A stretch of DNA of 64,000 nt from Cunninghamia lanceolata (GCA_027924645.1 BSBN01000233.1:8140501-8204500), one strand, 5' to 3'; shown: positions 21,458-33,620, counted from the stretch's first letter. A program made the numbers and translations. Notes: generated by a model not told the origin, from the sequence alone.

Positions 21458-22285
21458 TTATATCCACTTTAATTTAGGAATTTCAGTACTCTTAGACTTT
21501 ATCTTTCCTTTCTTTTGTGAATCTGACTCATTTTCTTTCTTTTTAGCATCAAGAGGATGATCCACTGGATCAGGCACTGTATGCTTCTTTAAAATATGTA
21601 GGCACACCAAACAGGTAGTGTCCGAGTGAGGTGCCTCATGCAACCTACACCATCCTTCCATCAGTGCATCCTGTGGATGTTTCTTTTGTTCTATCATCTT
21701 TTCAATTTCTCCTGATAAAAACTCTTCGAATCTGGTCAGGTTACTGCCTCTATCTTCATCAGACAGTTCATAATCTAACTCCATCAGACAATCACTCCCA
21801 AGGGTGATTTTTTCTTTCTTCTTAACATTTATCTAGTTATATACCAGAATTTCTTCTGTTCTCAAAACTTTATTTCTATCATGATCTGTAACCTTCTCTG
21901 TGGTTCTTGCAGAAGACAAACAAGAATCAGTATCATCATCATCACTAGATGTAGACCTTACCTTGGAATATCTAAGCATGTTTCACAAGTTTTCTCTGAA
22001 TGCACCTCGTCATGTAATCTGCACCAACCATCAATCAAAATGTCATGAATAGGTATATCTAACAATTGACAACGTTTTACCTGCTTGGACAGATGCATCT
22101 CAAAATTTTTGAAGTGATCTATTTCATTCTCATTCTCAAAATTGCTATCAGTTTCTACAACCGGCATGTCTTCCTGATGATCATCATCATGATGATGATG
22201 AAAGTCAAGCATCAGGATCTCTTCTATCTTGATAGTTTGCGGTCTAATGGCATAAACTTTGAGTTCAACATTCACATACATGATC
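21458..22285 (-). pseudogene. Protease-RNase H spacer of element 2 with two W-C-H-H-C zinc-knuckle-like motifs
   Basis: Open pieces 21958-22281 and 21458-21784 each contain GWCRLH-x3-HS-x3-TC-x2-C: WCRLHDEVHSEKTCETC and WCRLHEAPHSDTTCLVC. Between and around them the sequence is D/E/K-rich with a HHHHDDD run. The two units look like an internal duplication. They resemble the gag motif at about 23450-23490. A metal-binding, nucleic-acid-contacting role is inferred. Confidence 0.6.
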
Positions 22286-22399
22286 TCATTTGGTTTGTTA
22301 TACTCGTGATCATGTGCTTCATTCTAGGCTCAGCATTTATTCTTATCTGATTCAGTATACCTTTCTAAGGTAACCACATGTGACTGAAGTCACTAGCCA

Positions 22400-22949
22400 T
22401 ATATCCATTGAGGGTTTTAGACTAGTCTCTGCTGAGCAACATCCCATATGTATCAGGTATGTCTACCACTTGGATATCTATGTAATATTGAATCCTGGGA
22501 TCTGATGGTAGTTGCATGTGGATATGAGTTAGATCACCTACCACACTTACTTTGGTTTTATCTAGCTATGTCACCTTCTTTAAGGACTTAGCAGGATGCA
22601 GTCCTAAAGCATTGCATATAGACAGGGGCATGACATTTGTAGATGTACTTGAATCTACCAAACAATTGTGTAAGTTTTTGCTAAACATCCTTATGATGAG
22701 GAGGAAAGGTGGTGACTCACTTTTGTCCCTGTACAAGGTCATGTGGGAGGTTTCTGTAGTTTGGATAGTAGCTAGCATTTTATGTTTGACAGTGTTATCT
22801 TTAGCAACATGATCTCTATTGCTAGGCTGACCTAGGGAATGACTATCCTCTCTAGGAGCAGGATCATCTAGTGACTTCATAAATGCCTTCTTAATTGTAG
22901 GAGTTTTCAACAACTCTGATAGGGAGAGGCTGATCTTTACCTTCTTCAT
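22400..22949 (-). pseudogene. pro: Element 2 aspartic protease
   Basis: The minus-strand piece 22566-22949 ends in LVDSSTSTNVMPLSICNALGL, which fits the retropepsin active-site region, but the expected D-S/T-G is DSS (Gly replaced by Ser, a G-to-A change). Downstream, past a TAG, GMLLSRD and HMWLP match the usual C-terminal part. The substitution would inactivate the enzyme. Confidence 0.7.
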
Positions 22950-23130
22950 CTCATCTGCCAGATATGTGACTAGTTTGTCTGATTCATGAGGTAGACCAAC
23001 AACTTTTGATACTGTGCATTTACCTTTGGAAATCCTGGATTGTTACTTGCTTTGGGATCAGGAGGTGTGTTAAAATTATTTGGAGGAAAGGAACTAGTTA
23101 ATGGACCAGAAGGTCTATTGGAGTTACTTC

Positions 23131-24960
23131 TTAAATTATAATTATGCTTACCCTGATATTGCTACTAGTAAGCATGCACCTCTTCATGTTCATTGGATGG
23201 CTCGTTCTCATCCTCAAAGGGGAAAACATAATTTGACTCAAAAGCCATGGCAGATTCTTCACATGCATGGTTATAATGCTGGTGGGATGACACAGTCTGC
23301 TGATGATGCTGATCAGTAAGCTCTCTAATACAAATGCAGAGTCATATCCACAAGGGACAATTTCATTTCCCTCCACCTGAGGTGGATTTCCAAAAGTATT
23401 AGAGACTTGTGTTTGGAAAATGCTAGCAGCAATTCTAAATTGTGGACAGTCTAATTCTGCATGGGCATTTGTATTGTGTATTCTGCACCAATTGGTGAGG
23501 GTAGCCTCAGCAAGATTGACTCTAGCAGTCTATTTGGCTTCACCAGGTGGCTGATTATCTAAAGGTGATGGTAGTGAGCCATTATTTGGCCTGGAATTTC
23601 ATGTTCTAGGCTGTTTGGGAGGATTGTTGTTATTTCCACCACTATTGTTGAAATTGTTGTTGTTGTACCCCATATCAGGATAACTAGGTCTGTCATTGTT
23701 ATAGCCTCTATTTTGGTTAGGCTAAGAATAGAAGTTCTAATTTCTCAGATGAGTGACCTCTGTAGTTAGTTTTCTTAGTTGAGTAGAGATTTCTTTGACT
23801 TCTTCTTTCTCCTCCTAAGATTTAGCTTTGGCTACTACATTTTTAGTTTGAGGCTTGAAGAAAGAGGATCCAGTGTTATTGTTCTAATCCACACCCTAAG
23901 GTGTTGGTGCTTGTGCAGGATACTGAGGCACTTGACCATTCCCATTAGGAGGAGGAGGCATGATACTCAATGGATATACCTACAGAGGTGCTGGCATTAC
24001 TACTGGAGGCATCATATCTCCATTGTACTATGGTTGGGGAGGATATTGTTGAGCTGGATATGCAGGATATTCTAGAGGATATGTTGGATACATGCTAGGC
24101 AATGTAGGGAATGCAATATTTGGAGTAGGAGTAGGAACTAACTACTGATTCACTTTGATAGCTTCTTGGAAAGCTCCTATCAAGGTTGTGATTTCAGGAT
24201 GTGTTCTCCTAATGAACATGGATGTCAGTGGATCCAGAGCTAATTCATAGATACTCCTAGTAGCAACATCTGCTACAGTATATGGGGTAACTAACTTGGA
24301 TAGCATTTTCTATAACCTAGCATTGAAGTTGGCAATAGGTTCTCCCTCAAACCGCTTGATTGTGGCAAATAGGTGATAGTTCATTGAAGGATCAATAGGT
24401 ACTTTGATCCTATCAGTAATAGCTTTCTCTAGGATAGCCCATGAACCAATAGAACTCTAAACAAGACTAATAAACCAATTATAAGCCTCTTCCCCTAAGG
24501 AAAAAGGAAATAATCTACATACAACATCCTGATGTTCTATTCTAGCCCTACAGTAGGCTTCTTTAAAGGTTTTGATATGATCATCAGCATCCTGATAAGG
24601 ATGATATTTTGGACAAAGCTTGTCCGGATTCTTTGGTAACTCGTGATATGCAGTGAAGGTCAATGGTGACTCTGTTGCAAAGGACATTACAACCGGAGGA
24701 GGTTGAGCCTATGGTACAGTTGACTAAGGTTGGACCTGGGGTTGAGGTTGGACAGGAGGTGTCACAGATAATCCATAAGGTATTTGCAAACCAACAGGAG
24801 TTACAGGAGGAGGTTCTGGTGATGCTCCTGATGCACTAGATCCTAGAGTTTGATGGATGTCTACAGTTCTAGGTCTGAACCCTCTAACAGGTAATTCTTC
24901 AAAGATTCCACTAGGTCTAGACCTGTGATTTGTCCTGTAAGTCAGGATTTCTCAATTTTG
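23131..24960 (-). pseudogene. gag: Element 2 gag
   Basis: One minus-strand frame, with many TAG/TGA codons, spans at least 24687-23131. A P/Q-rich N-terminal stretch (upstream to about 24950) precedes a capsid-like domain (YQDADDHIKTF, FPFSLGEEAYNWF, IKRFEGEPIANFNARL), a proline/tyrosine-rich linker, an N/G-rich segment (NNNNFNNSGGNNNN), and the knuckle WCRIHNTNAHAELDC. The capsid words identify a Ty3-type gag. Most interruptions are TAG where CAG or TGG would fit. Confidence 0.75.
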
Positions 24961-25376
24961 AGGCAAATTGGCTGGAACTTTGTAAAGATCGATTGGAATA
25001 TACCAGCAGTGACTATATTTTGGTCAGGATTGGAAATTGACCTGGTATTTATGGAATATTTGTAGCTATACTACAAATATGAGGTGATTATTGGTTTGGC
25101 AACACTTAACAACTTAATATCGGGTTTCTAGAACAAGATATCTCAAAGTTTTGACAAATTTACCCAAAATAAGGCTGATCTTTGCAAATACATGATGATC
25201 TACTATAAAGATTGTAATATTTATGATTGATTTCAAAATCTTTACATAGGATTAGTGTATGTCGACTCAGAACTACAAATATTTGCGTTTAGCTTGGAAA
25301 TTTATCAGTGTTTGAGTGTTACCTTACAATCTTTGTTGTCACCTGAACTACTGATGATGATCTTCATCTTGTAGCC

Positions 25377-25395
25377 CTCCTTCTAGCACCAATTT
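25377..25395 (-). other. Candidate primer-binding site of element 2
   Basis: In element sense, the bases just inside the 5' LTR read TTGGTGCTAGAAGGAGGG. TGG a few bases after the LTR end is the expected position and start of a tRNA-complementary site, but I cannot name the tRNA. Confidence 0.4.
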
Positions 25396-26219
25396 ATGTT
25401 GATCATGATGTTAGTCATAAACAAACATAGAATAAAAGTACATATTAACCTTTACTCATCTTGAAAGATATGATGAATTCAGAGAATTCATGATCTCAAG
25501 TCTCTATTGATTAGTTCTTAATCTCCTGATGTTACTCAGAGGTTAATGTGTGTTGCTGTTTCCATTTTGGGGCCTTACGTAGATCTCATCAGTAAGATAT
25601 TGTTTCATGTAATGATGCTGCAAAGATAGTTATTCTACACAGGATATACTTCAAATATTATGTCTATGTTTAAAACTTTGCATGATATTTGTCATTGTGA
25701 CATGCTTTAACCTCAAATATGCTGAATATGTTCATTTATCTATGGGATGTCTGCATATTTGTACTATTTGCTTAAGATTGTCAGTTATTTGCAATTGTGA
25801 TGGTGAAATTCTCTGAAATTTAAAGAAATTGAAAGAAATACTTCAAATTAAAGTTGAACCTTTAGTTATTGATCCACATACATACTTGATACTATCATGA
25901 GGAGAAGAAATCAAACCATATGTTCACCAGGATATTCCACAGCTAGATACAGTTGATGCAAACTTCAAAGGATGATGAATGAAAACAATACATGCAAAAT
26001 GATGAGCACTCCAAGGGAAGCAGCAAATCAAAGTGCATATCTAGAATTCAGACATAGATTACTCAAGATTTATGAAGATTTGTAATAGAAATAATCTTCT
26101 TTTTCATTAAGTATGCAAAAGACATGTACATATACAATAGCTTTGAAATGAGTCCTGAATACTTCAGTAAATAGATTCCAATTAAGTTTCGAATGTTTAA
26201 AATGAGGCATTCCTGCACC

Positions 26220-26226
26220 TTTTATA
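26220..26226 (-). promoter_or_regulatory. LTR TATA box, 5' LTR of element 2
   Basis: Minus-strand TATAAAA (ATTCTATAAAAGGTG). It would start the genomic RNA near 26190 and so defines a ~6-kb U3 and a ~0.8-kb R/U5. Confidence 0.65.
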
Positions 26227-26399
26227 GAATAAGGTGAGGGATCCGTTACAATTGATCTATGATCAAGATTTATCTATTGAAATCTACAGTTTACATTCCA
26301 TTGACTAAGTCAATCTTTTCCACATGGCACAGGTTGCCAACTGGCAACCATCTGAAATACTTATTTTCTTTCATTAAGTATCTGATGAGTATATTCCCT

Positions 26400-29300
26400 T
26401 TATGATGTATCCTGGTCAGGTTCTTTGTCATCATCATGACTTTCATTGCTTTCACTATCTTCATCAACATCATGATGATTGTTCTCTTGAATATGGACCT
26501 ACATAGCTATCCTGATATTCTCATATGCCTACACTATTGTCTCCAATTCTCCCCCGTCTTGAGTTTTTGCTTTGGTGATGGCATGTTTATGCACCTGATA
26601 CTTTCTCCAGAGAGATTCCAACTTATTCTTCCTACTGTTGGTAGTTTCATTGTAATCTTCCACTCTGACCTTTATTCTCATTACTTTATCTAGCACTTCT
26701 TCTGTCAGGTGGTTGAGAGGGTCTTCAGCAACTAGCTAGAAATTACTATGTAGAGCTTTGGTGCCAAACTCTTCATCTTGATTCTCTATCTTGCCTTCTA
26801 CATCTCCCTCTAATATTTCCAAAACTTCACCCTCATGGGACATCATATCATGCAGCTTCATGCTAATTTCTCTCAACTTATTGTTGCATATTTTTAGTAC
26901 ATCACATTCAAATCTGACGTCCTTATCCCAGATATCAATCAATTGGGCTATGTTATTACTTAGTACCTGGTTCTTTATTAGGATTTGTGGATCAATCCTC
27001 TTCATTTCATCCAAAATGTTTATAACCTTTTCTATCTGAAATGACCTCCTACCGATTTCCATCTGTAATTTATCTACTTTTTTCCTGGAGGTGCCCAAAG
27101 AATGCCACCTCTTCAAAGAGGTCTTTGCTACTTCCCCAGCTCCATCAAGCGTGGATGACATCCATTTCAACATTATTGTTGATTCATGCTTGATGAGGTT
27201 CAACTTGTTGACCTCCTCATGAGAAATAGCAGTCAATGGGACTTCATGATCACTGGTTGTATCATCAGGGTTAATTAACCCTCTTATATATGCATGCAGC
27301 TAAGCAATGTGCTCCTTATGCTGCTTATTCTTTTCTTTCTCTCTCTTACCTCTCTGAGTTAATGAATCAATAATTTCCTTATCTTCTTGGCCTTCCTAAT
27401 CCTCATTGGCAAACCCCAAGTCTACTGTAGTAATCTAGAATTCATCAAGAGTGATCTTGCCTTTTTCTTTATCAACTGCAGGAATAGCTACCTGGGCTAT
27501 TCTCCTGCCTTTATCAGGATCCCTTTGTATGGCAGAAGTTATTCTAGCGTTTCTCTTTGGCTTTATTAGAGTTTCTGTAAATAATGTGGAAACATCAAAT
27601 TCTTGTATCCCTATGTCTGACTCTTCACCAACTTCTTTCTCTAGCCACGAAGGAACTTGATCTTTTAACTGGTTGTCTCCATCATCATCATGATGACCAC
27701 CCTGATCTCTGGTATCCACCATCATGTGTGATGGTGAGGGTGATCTCCCTATTTCTTCCTCATGATGCTACTCATGAGAGTAATCTTTGGGTATATCCTC
27801 CTGCTCAGGACCTTCTTTTTCTAGAGGGTGATCATGTTGATCATCTACATGTTTATCATGATATTGATCTTTTGCTTCCTCCATGGGTATCTTATCTACC
27901 TTATTGATTTCCTCATCATGAGGCACATTTGTTTCCATAGATATTACTGCATCTACCTTAGGCTTGTCCACCTGATCTGCAGCTGCAATTAGTTTTGCAG
28001 GTGTAACAATTACCTCATGTACTTTTAGGGCAGGATCATCTGATATATCTATCTTTTCTCCTCCATTGTCTTGTACTTCAACTATCTTGAGCCCAACAGG
28101 TATTTCCTCTTGTTGTTGCTCACCCATATCCAAAGTATGGCTCTCTATCTCTGTCATCTTTGCTTCTTCAACATTTATTTCTTTATCTTGAATATTTCCC
28201 TGATTTTCAGGACTTGCATCCTATTTGTAGGTGAGATCAATTATTGTAGGACTAGTTACCTACTTAATCAATGTATCAAGCCCTATCTCTTGGGCTACCT
28301 TTTCCAGGCTCTTTTCCTTTTCTGATTCCACTTGGTTTATCTCCATCATTACTGTTTGTACTGATGGAGTTCCATGAGGAGTTATCTGGGTGCTAGCAGC
28401 AAGGGTTTCCATTTTTTGTGAAGCTACATCCTTCACTACCTCATCATCAGATAGGTCAACTGTTTCCTCCAATGAAACAATACCACTTTGGAGTATCCTA
28501 GAGGTTTCTTTTACCTGTTCTTCTGCTAATTCAGTTTTGAATTTTACAATGGTGGGAAGTGGAACATTATGCTGCAGCTCCTTCTTGAATACCTCCCCAC
28601 CAGCTCCCCTCAGCGATATGGGAGTTTGTCTTATTTCACCTCTCATAGCGGTCCTTGGTTTCTTAGGTGTAGTGGTTACCACCTGAGGTGTTCTTCTCTT
28701 CCTTGTGAAGGACAAAGTACCTTCTTCTTCAGATTCTTCCTCTAAAGGAATATCCTTCTCCTTATTCTTCTGTGAGGCTTGATCCTCCTCATATGTAGCA
28801 GTAGGCTGTTTAGTTGGCCTCTGGATTTGTTTAGTTTTTTGTTTATCCTGAGGAGGTTGTGCTGATGATGTTAATGCTCGCCCAGATCTTGATGCATCTT
28901 CAACAGGCACTATCACTCTTTCCACTATAACCCCTTTGGGTTCAGGATCAGTCTTCTTACCTCTTGAAGACCTCTTGCTTTTTTCAGGAGGTGGTGCCTT
29001 CTCTCCTTTGGGTTTCCTTTTCTCAACCAAGAAATCATCAAATTCACCCTTAGGCACTTCTTGTCTCCTCTTCTTATTATCAACAGTGATGACCACTCCT
29101 TTCTTTTTTAGCATATTTATCTGCTCATCTACCCAAGCTTGGGTCAGATGTAATATCCTACATGTGAATGGATCCAAGGAGATATCCTCATGTATGGTGA
29201 GATCCGATGCAAAGATGGTATCATTATAGATCTTTTTCTCTTCATATTCGTCAGCCATTACCTTTCCATCATCTTTCTTCAGTTGTGCTGGGAGGGAGAT

Positions 29301-30697
29301 GCAATCAAAGGTCTTTATTTGGTTCAGTGTTAACCTTTGGTATCTTCTTCTTCGGGCTTTAGCCTCAACTTCATAATCTACCCATAAATCTTCAAGGTTC
29401 CTTCAATGGATGGGCTATCCCATGATCTTCTGCATCCTCCCAAATGGATCATATGATCTTACTAATGGAAAAGGCTAGAAATTCATCATTTTCAAACCAG
29501 CTATGGCCTTTTTGATATTCTCAGAGTCTGGGCACATATACCAGCCCATTGTGACTAGAAACAAAACTGGTGGAAGCTTGTTGTTTGCCTTATAGGCATT
29601 CAATATTGTTTCAACCTACCTCATGAACTCCATTAACACTACAACATCATTTGGATACCCTGGGAGCATGAGGGGCTCCTCCTCAAAATCTTCAATCCTG
29701 ATGTATGAAAAGGTGGCGAATTGAATAAACTAGGTTCCATGCCCGTAGACAACCTCTTGAGCTTCCATGCTCAGTCTCTTAGTTCTATCTTCTTCCATGG
29801 TCCTTACTAGATGCATAGAGAATGCATCATTCACCAATTTATAATCTTGGAGGTAATTTACCCTTTGCAGTAGGGGATGATGATCCCATATGTGTGCATC
29901 ATTTGTGCTGCCTCCAATTTTTCCATCTGTAATCAATGCATCAAATGTACCCTTGTAGGCACATGAATAAACAATGTATGATGTCATATAGAAAGAACAA
30001 TCTAGACCCCCAAGGCTCATTAGCTACTCATCCAGAGCATCACTTATCATCTTGGCCCACATTGGCTTGCTATCCGTATATAGACACATCAGGATGACTG
30101 CAAACATCCAGTTCCTGAAACTTCTAGCATCATGCTGGCCTGTTACTATATTCAACAATGCTATCATGTATTGATACTCATCATTGAAGTCATATTTATA
30201 TAGATGAACCGGAAGTTTAGCTGCCGTTGGATAGGGCTATTCTTTGCCCTCCATTGATACATCTTTTTCCTGGCAGACTTCTTGTTATTCTCATACTCTA
30301 CTTCTGATTTCTTCAGATCTATGTTTGCAACCTTCTTGCCCATTGGCAAACCAAATGTAGCAGCAATACCCCTAAGCGACAGATCAGCATATATCCTGCC
30401 ATGCTTTTCTACCCTCCTGGTTTTTGTGTTGTAATTCCTTGCACATTATATCACTAGCTCAGGAGTTTCCATAGAGTATGGGAAACCAGCTGCATTCCAC
30501 ATTCGTGATATGAAGACGGCATCCAACAGGGTGCTGTTGTTTTTCTCATCACTCATTTTGGTTGACCATGTAGCCAGATCTGTATTCCCTTGGTACGTAT
30601 CAATGATGGCTCCATACTTGAATTGGACACCCTCAGGATGAGCAAACATAGGCATCGAGAATTCATCCTCTGACTTAGCTAATCTTTTATCTGCCAT
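26400..30697 (-). pseudogene. Large U3-encoded ORF of unknown function, copy B (5' LTR)
   Basis: Same gene as 11292-15600, in the 5' LTR, from an ATG at 30697 to TAA at 26400-26402. One frame covers 30020 to 26400, interrupted only by scattered stops; a single-base loss near 30237 shifts the N-terminal part. The longest uninterrupted piece, 28260-29258, covers the basic/acidic middle. Where one copy has a stop or shift the other is usually open, so the ancestor was very probably one uninterrupted ORF. It lies wholly in U3, ending about 175 bp before the LTR TATA box, in the sense orientation of the element. Confidence 0.72.
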
Positions 30698-31279
30698 GAG
30701 TGCCTACAATTAACACAACTTGGTCTTACAATTGATACAATATACGAGCATGCATATACGTTACATATCCATTATTCATCATGCATACTATTATTCCTTC
30801 CATATTTCATTTATCCTGACATGCATAACTTGAAGTTTCAAACCAAAGACTCCACAGTACCTGAATATGCAGAACATGACAACAAGATGGTTTCAATTAC
30901 TTACTTGATGCGCTTATCCTCTTACTTATACCCTAAATTATCTTAAAGCGATCTTGATACTGCTAATAATTGATTTCTTCATTCTGCTGCAAGCTGTGTG
31001 TGTTAGGATGCTGTTCGTCTGAAGGTCTAGAAGCTTTGCTCTCTATAAAAAATTGGTTTATCGCAATGTAAATGTAAAATACCTTGTAAATTCACTTTTA
31101 GCCTGTAAATCGAGTCACTTAGGGTAAAATTAGGGCAAATCTACCATAATCATTAAGTTTCTGCACAAAAATCTGCAGAGGTTGCCAGGTGTGAGCATCG
31201 CGTTAACCATTAGCAGGATACACCTGGCGTATTAATGAGCATTCAATGTCACATGGCAAGAAGAGGAGGATGATCATTT

Positions 31280-32000
31280 GAAATATCGGGTGATGTTTTG
31301 GATATCGGGTGATATTCAAAATATGACCGTCTCGTGATATGATCATCCGGGTCTTAGTGGGAAACACTTATGTCGATATATCAGGTTATTTTTAGACCAT
31401 CAGGTCATGTTATAAAAGATCAGGTGATGTTCAAAATATTAGGTGATATTTCAAAAAAGATGATGACCTTATACACTGCTTAAATAGCCTCTCTTAGAAT
31501 ATCATGATGACATCACCATGATATTGGTTTAGTCTATCGTTGAAGCACTATGACGTCATTGTCATGTTTTATGAAAGGGTGATTTTAGGAAATATACCTC
31601 CGTGAGGTAAAGATGATGATGACTTCATCATAGTGTTGATTCTCTTCATTATCGGGTTGGATGATGTCATCAGGATAAAAGGTTCCAGGGTGATATTCGG
31701 AGACTAGATGATATTTGAAAGATAAGGTTATATTAAAAATATCGGGTGATATTTCGAAATATCATCCTCATGGAATATATGATGTTATTTGACGGATAAG
31801 TATCACGACCACCTAAAATGATGTCCGTAGGTCACGAACAGATAATTTATCAGGTGATAAATTGAATCAGGGTGATATTTCGTAAGATGACTGATATTGA
31901 GATATATGATGATGACTTACCTCCCCCTTTTATGAATATCAGGTTTGACCAAGACTTTGACCGTTCATAACTTTCACATCCTAAGGAATATCAGGGTGAT
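31280..32000 (-). repeat. ATCGGGTGATATT motif array, U3 of 5' LTR
   Basis: Counterpart of 16160-16880; individual cores differ by single transitions (CGGG/CAGG). Confidence 0.65.
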
Positions 32001-32242
32001 GTAAAAGGCAAACCTTCATGCAATTTAATGTTCTTTCCAAATATGAGGTTAATGAAATGAAATATGAACCTTGACAAACTAACCTCATGATGATGACTTC
32101 CCTAGCCATTGCACAGGATTATCTATATTGATTAAATTTTACTAGACCACCAGCAAGAAAAAAAAAACACCCAAGCAAAGCCAAAAGGTTAGGTCCCTAT
32201 TTTGTCAAGTCAAAATGGGGTGTGTTGTTTAACCACACAACA

Positions 32243-32644
32243 AGATCCTACAAAGAAACAAATATTTTGGATCAACACTTTTGTTACTGCTAAGGAAGCT
32301 AAGGCTTATGACACCGCCACCATTTTTTTTTTTTAAAGTTGCAAAGGCTAAATCTAATTTCTTCTACACTTCCTCTGTAGGAAGCAAGAACACCACCCAA
32401 AATGGCGCCCTTGAGTTAGCCTCTTGCTCTACAGTGAAGCATTTTATAAATCCTAGCTCTTCCTTTTCTACTCCAAATACTTCCTAACCTATTGTTGAGA
32501 TGCTAATTTTCTTGTTTGAGAAAGCAGATCTTGTTTTTTTTAGATAGTAGATAGATAGCCTCTATGAAGAAGGGGTTGGAAATCGAGCCATGAAATGGCC
32601 AGAGCAGTTATGATTTAGAAGCTAAAGTAAAAACCAAAACGGAG
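32243..32644. other. Flank of element 2, no gene recognised
   Basis: Begins AGATC (the expected 5-bp target duplication; its partner is outside the window). It includes a T-run at 32323-32335 and no credible ORF. Confidence 0.5.
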
Positions 32645-33062
32645 GCTAAGGCTAGATGGGTAGGTCCTTATATAGCTGGAGATGATCAATTTGGATCATT
32701 CACCTATACTTTCTCTCAAGGCATTATGCCGGCAAATATTCAGCTGGAAACAAGAATGGCAAGATATCAATCCCCCTATTTATTTGAAACCCTTTCTAGA
32801 TGTGATCTGTTCTAATGAGACAAGGGCACCTATTATTGGGCTTGCATTGTCTATTCTGTACAAGTTTTTTACAATGAAAGTCTTTGATCTACGCGCTATG
32901 CATGTTGACCTTGTGATGCATTCCATAGTGGATGTTGTGAATGGTTGCCCATTTGAGGTAACAGATCATGCATCTGAAGAGGTGGTATTGTTGAAAATAC
33001 TGGAAGCGCTTTTGGCTTGTATGAAAAGCAAGATGTCTAAAGTTCTCAGAAAGATGAGATAA
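32645..33062 (+). pseudogene. Fragment of a GNOM-type ARF-GEF gene (DCB domain)
   Basis: 32645-32690 reads ARWVGPYIAGDDQ. After a one-base frameshift, 32682-33062 reads on through IFSWKQEWQDINPPIYL, KPFLDVI, FEVTDHASEEVVLLKIL and LLACMKSK. These phrases match the N-terminal DCB (dimerisation/cyclophilin-binding) region of plant GNOM/GNL ARF guanine-nucleotide exchange factors, which drive vesicle traffic from Golgi/endosomes. Only this part is present: no SEC7 domain, and the match ends in a stop at 33062. It is flanked by a TE on the left and Copia-like remains on the right, so it is most likely a captured or retrocopied gene piece. Confidence 0.8.
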
Positions 33063-33261
33063 AGGTTGCATCAGTTGCTTATAGTTATAGGCATTGGATG
33101 AAGATATATCATTGATTGTAAGGTGTGAGGTCCACAGTGTTATGGATTTAAAAAGCCAAACATGGTTTCTCACTTTGAATGCTCTGAATGAATTTGATCC
33201 TAAGTTTTCTGGAGTTGGTTGGCGACAGAAACTTGACAAGGTGTTGTTTTAGCAACCAAAC

Positions 33262-33480
33262 TCAATAACAATAGAGACAAAGAATTAGAATCTACCCCAA
33301 AACTGAAGAAGAAGAAGGATCTCTCTCACATTCAGTGTTTCAGGTGTGACAAGTATGGTCACTTTGCTCGAGATTACAAATTAAGGTCTACACAACTTGT
33401 TTCTTCTATGGAAATTCCCATGGAGACATCTCAGAAGGAGCCAAGCTTTAAAATTGATTCAGAAGGTTTCTTATTCTAAA
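33262..33480 (+). pseudogene. Copia-like gag zinc-knuckle fragment
   Basis: A K-rich run then CFRCDKYGHFARDYK: a CCHC knuckle whose last Cys is Tyr (TGC to TAC type change). Placed before the two minisatellites and probable LTR, it is likely the decayed coding end of a Copia-type element. Confidence 0.55.
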
Positions 33481-33620
33481 GTCGATCAGTTTCTTTGATC
33501 AGGAAGAATTAACATTCAAAGGGAGTGTGACAAACCAACAGAAGCAACCTTGGTCGAGGAGGTCAGGAGGTTGATGTTAGTACTTGGAGCTTCAGAGGGA
33601 GTCACATCATCATGAAGGTT

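Larger units (their letters stand above)
11001..32242 (-). mobile_element. Element 2: giant Ty3/gypsy retrotransposon (about 22 kb) with 6.8-kb LTRs
   Basis: Minus-strand element. The 5' LTR is 25397-32242, the internal region 17132-25396 (8265 bp), and the 3' LTR begins at 17131 and runs off into the element-1 insertion at 11001. LTR ends are TGTTG...CAACA, and the two LTRs match over 6.1 kb. Order in transcription sense: gag, protease, zinc-knuckle region, RNase H, RT, degenerate RNase H, integrase with GPF module, then ~800 bp to the LTR. All internal genes are broken. About 680 bp of the 3' LTR must lie left of element 1, outside the window. Confidence 0.9.
25397..32242 (-). mobile_element. 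5' LTR of element 2 (6846 bp)
   Basis: Plus-strand edges are TGTTGATC at 25397 and CACACAACA ending at 32242. In element sense it starts TGTTGTGTGG and ends GATCAACA. With the TATA box at 26220-26226, U3 is about 6.0 kb and R plus U5 about 0.8 kb. An LTR this long is exceptional, and most of U3 is the relic of one large ORF. Confidence 0.88.
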
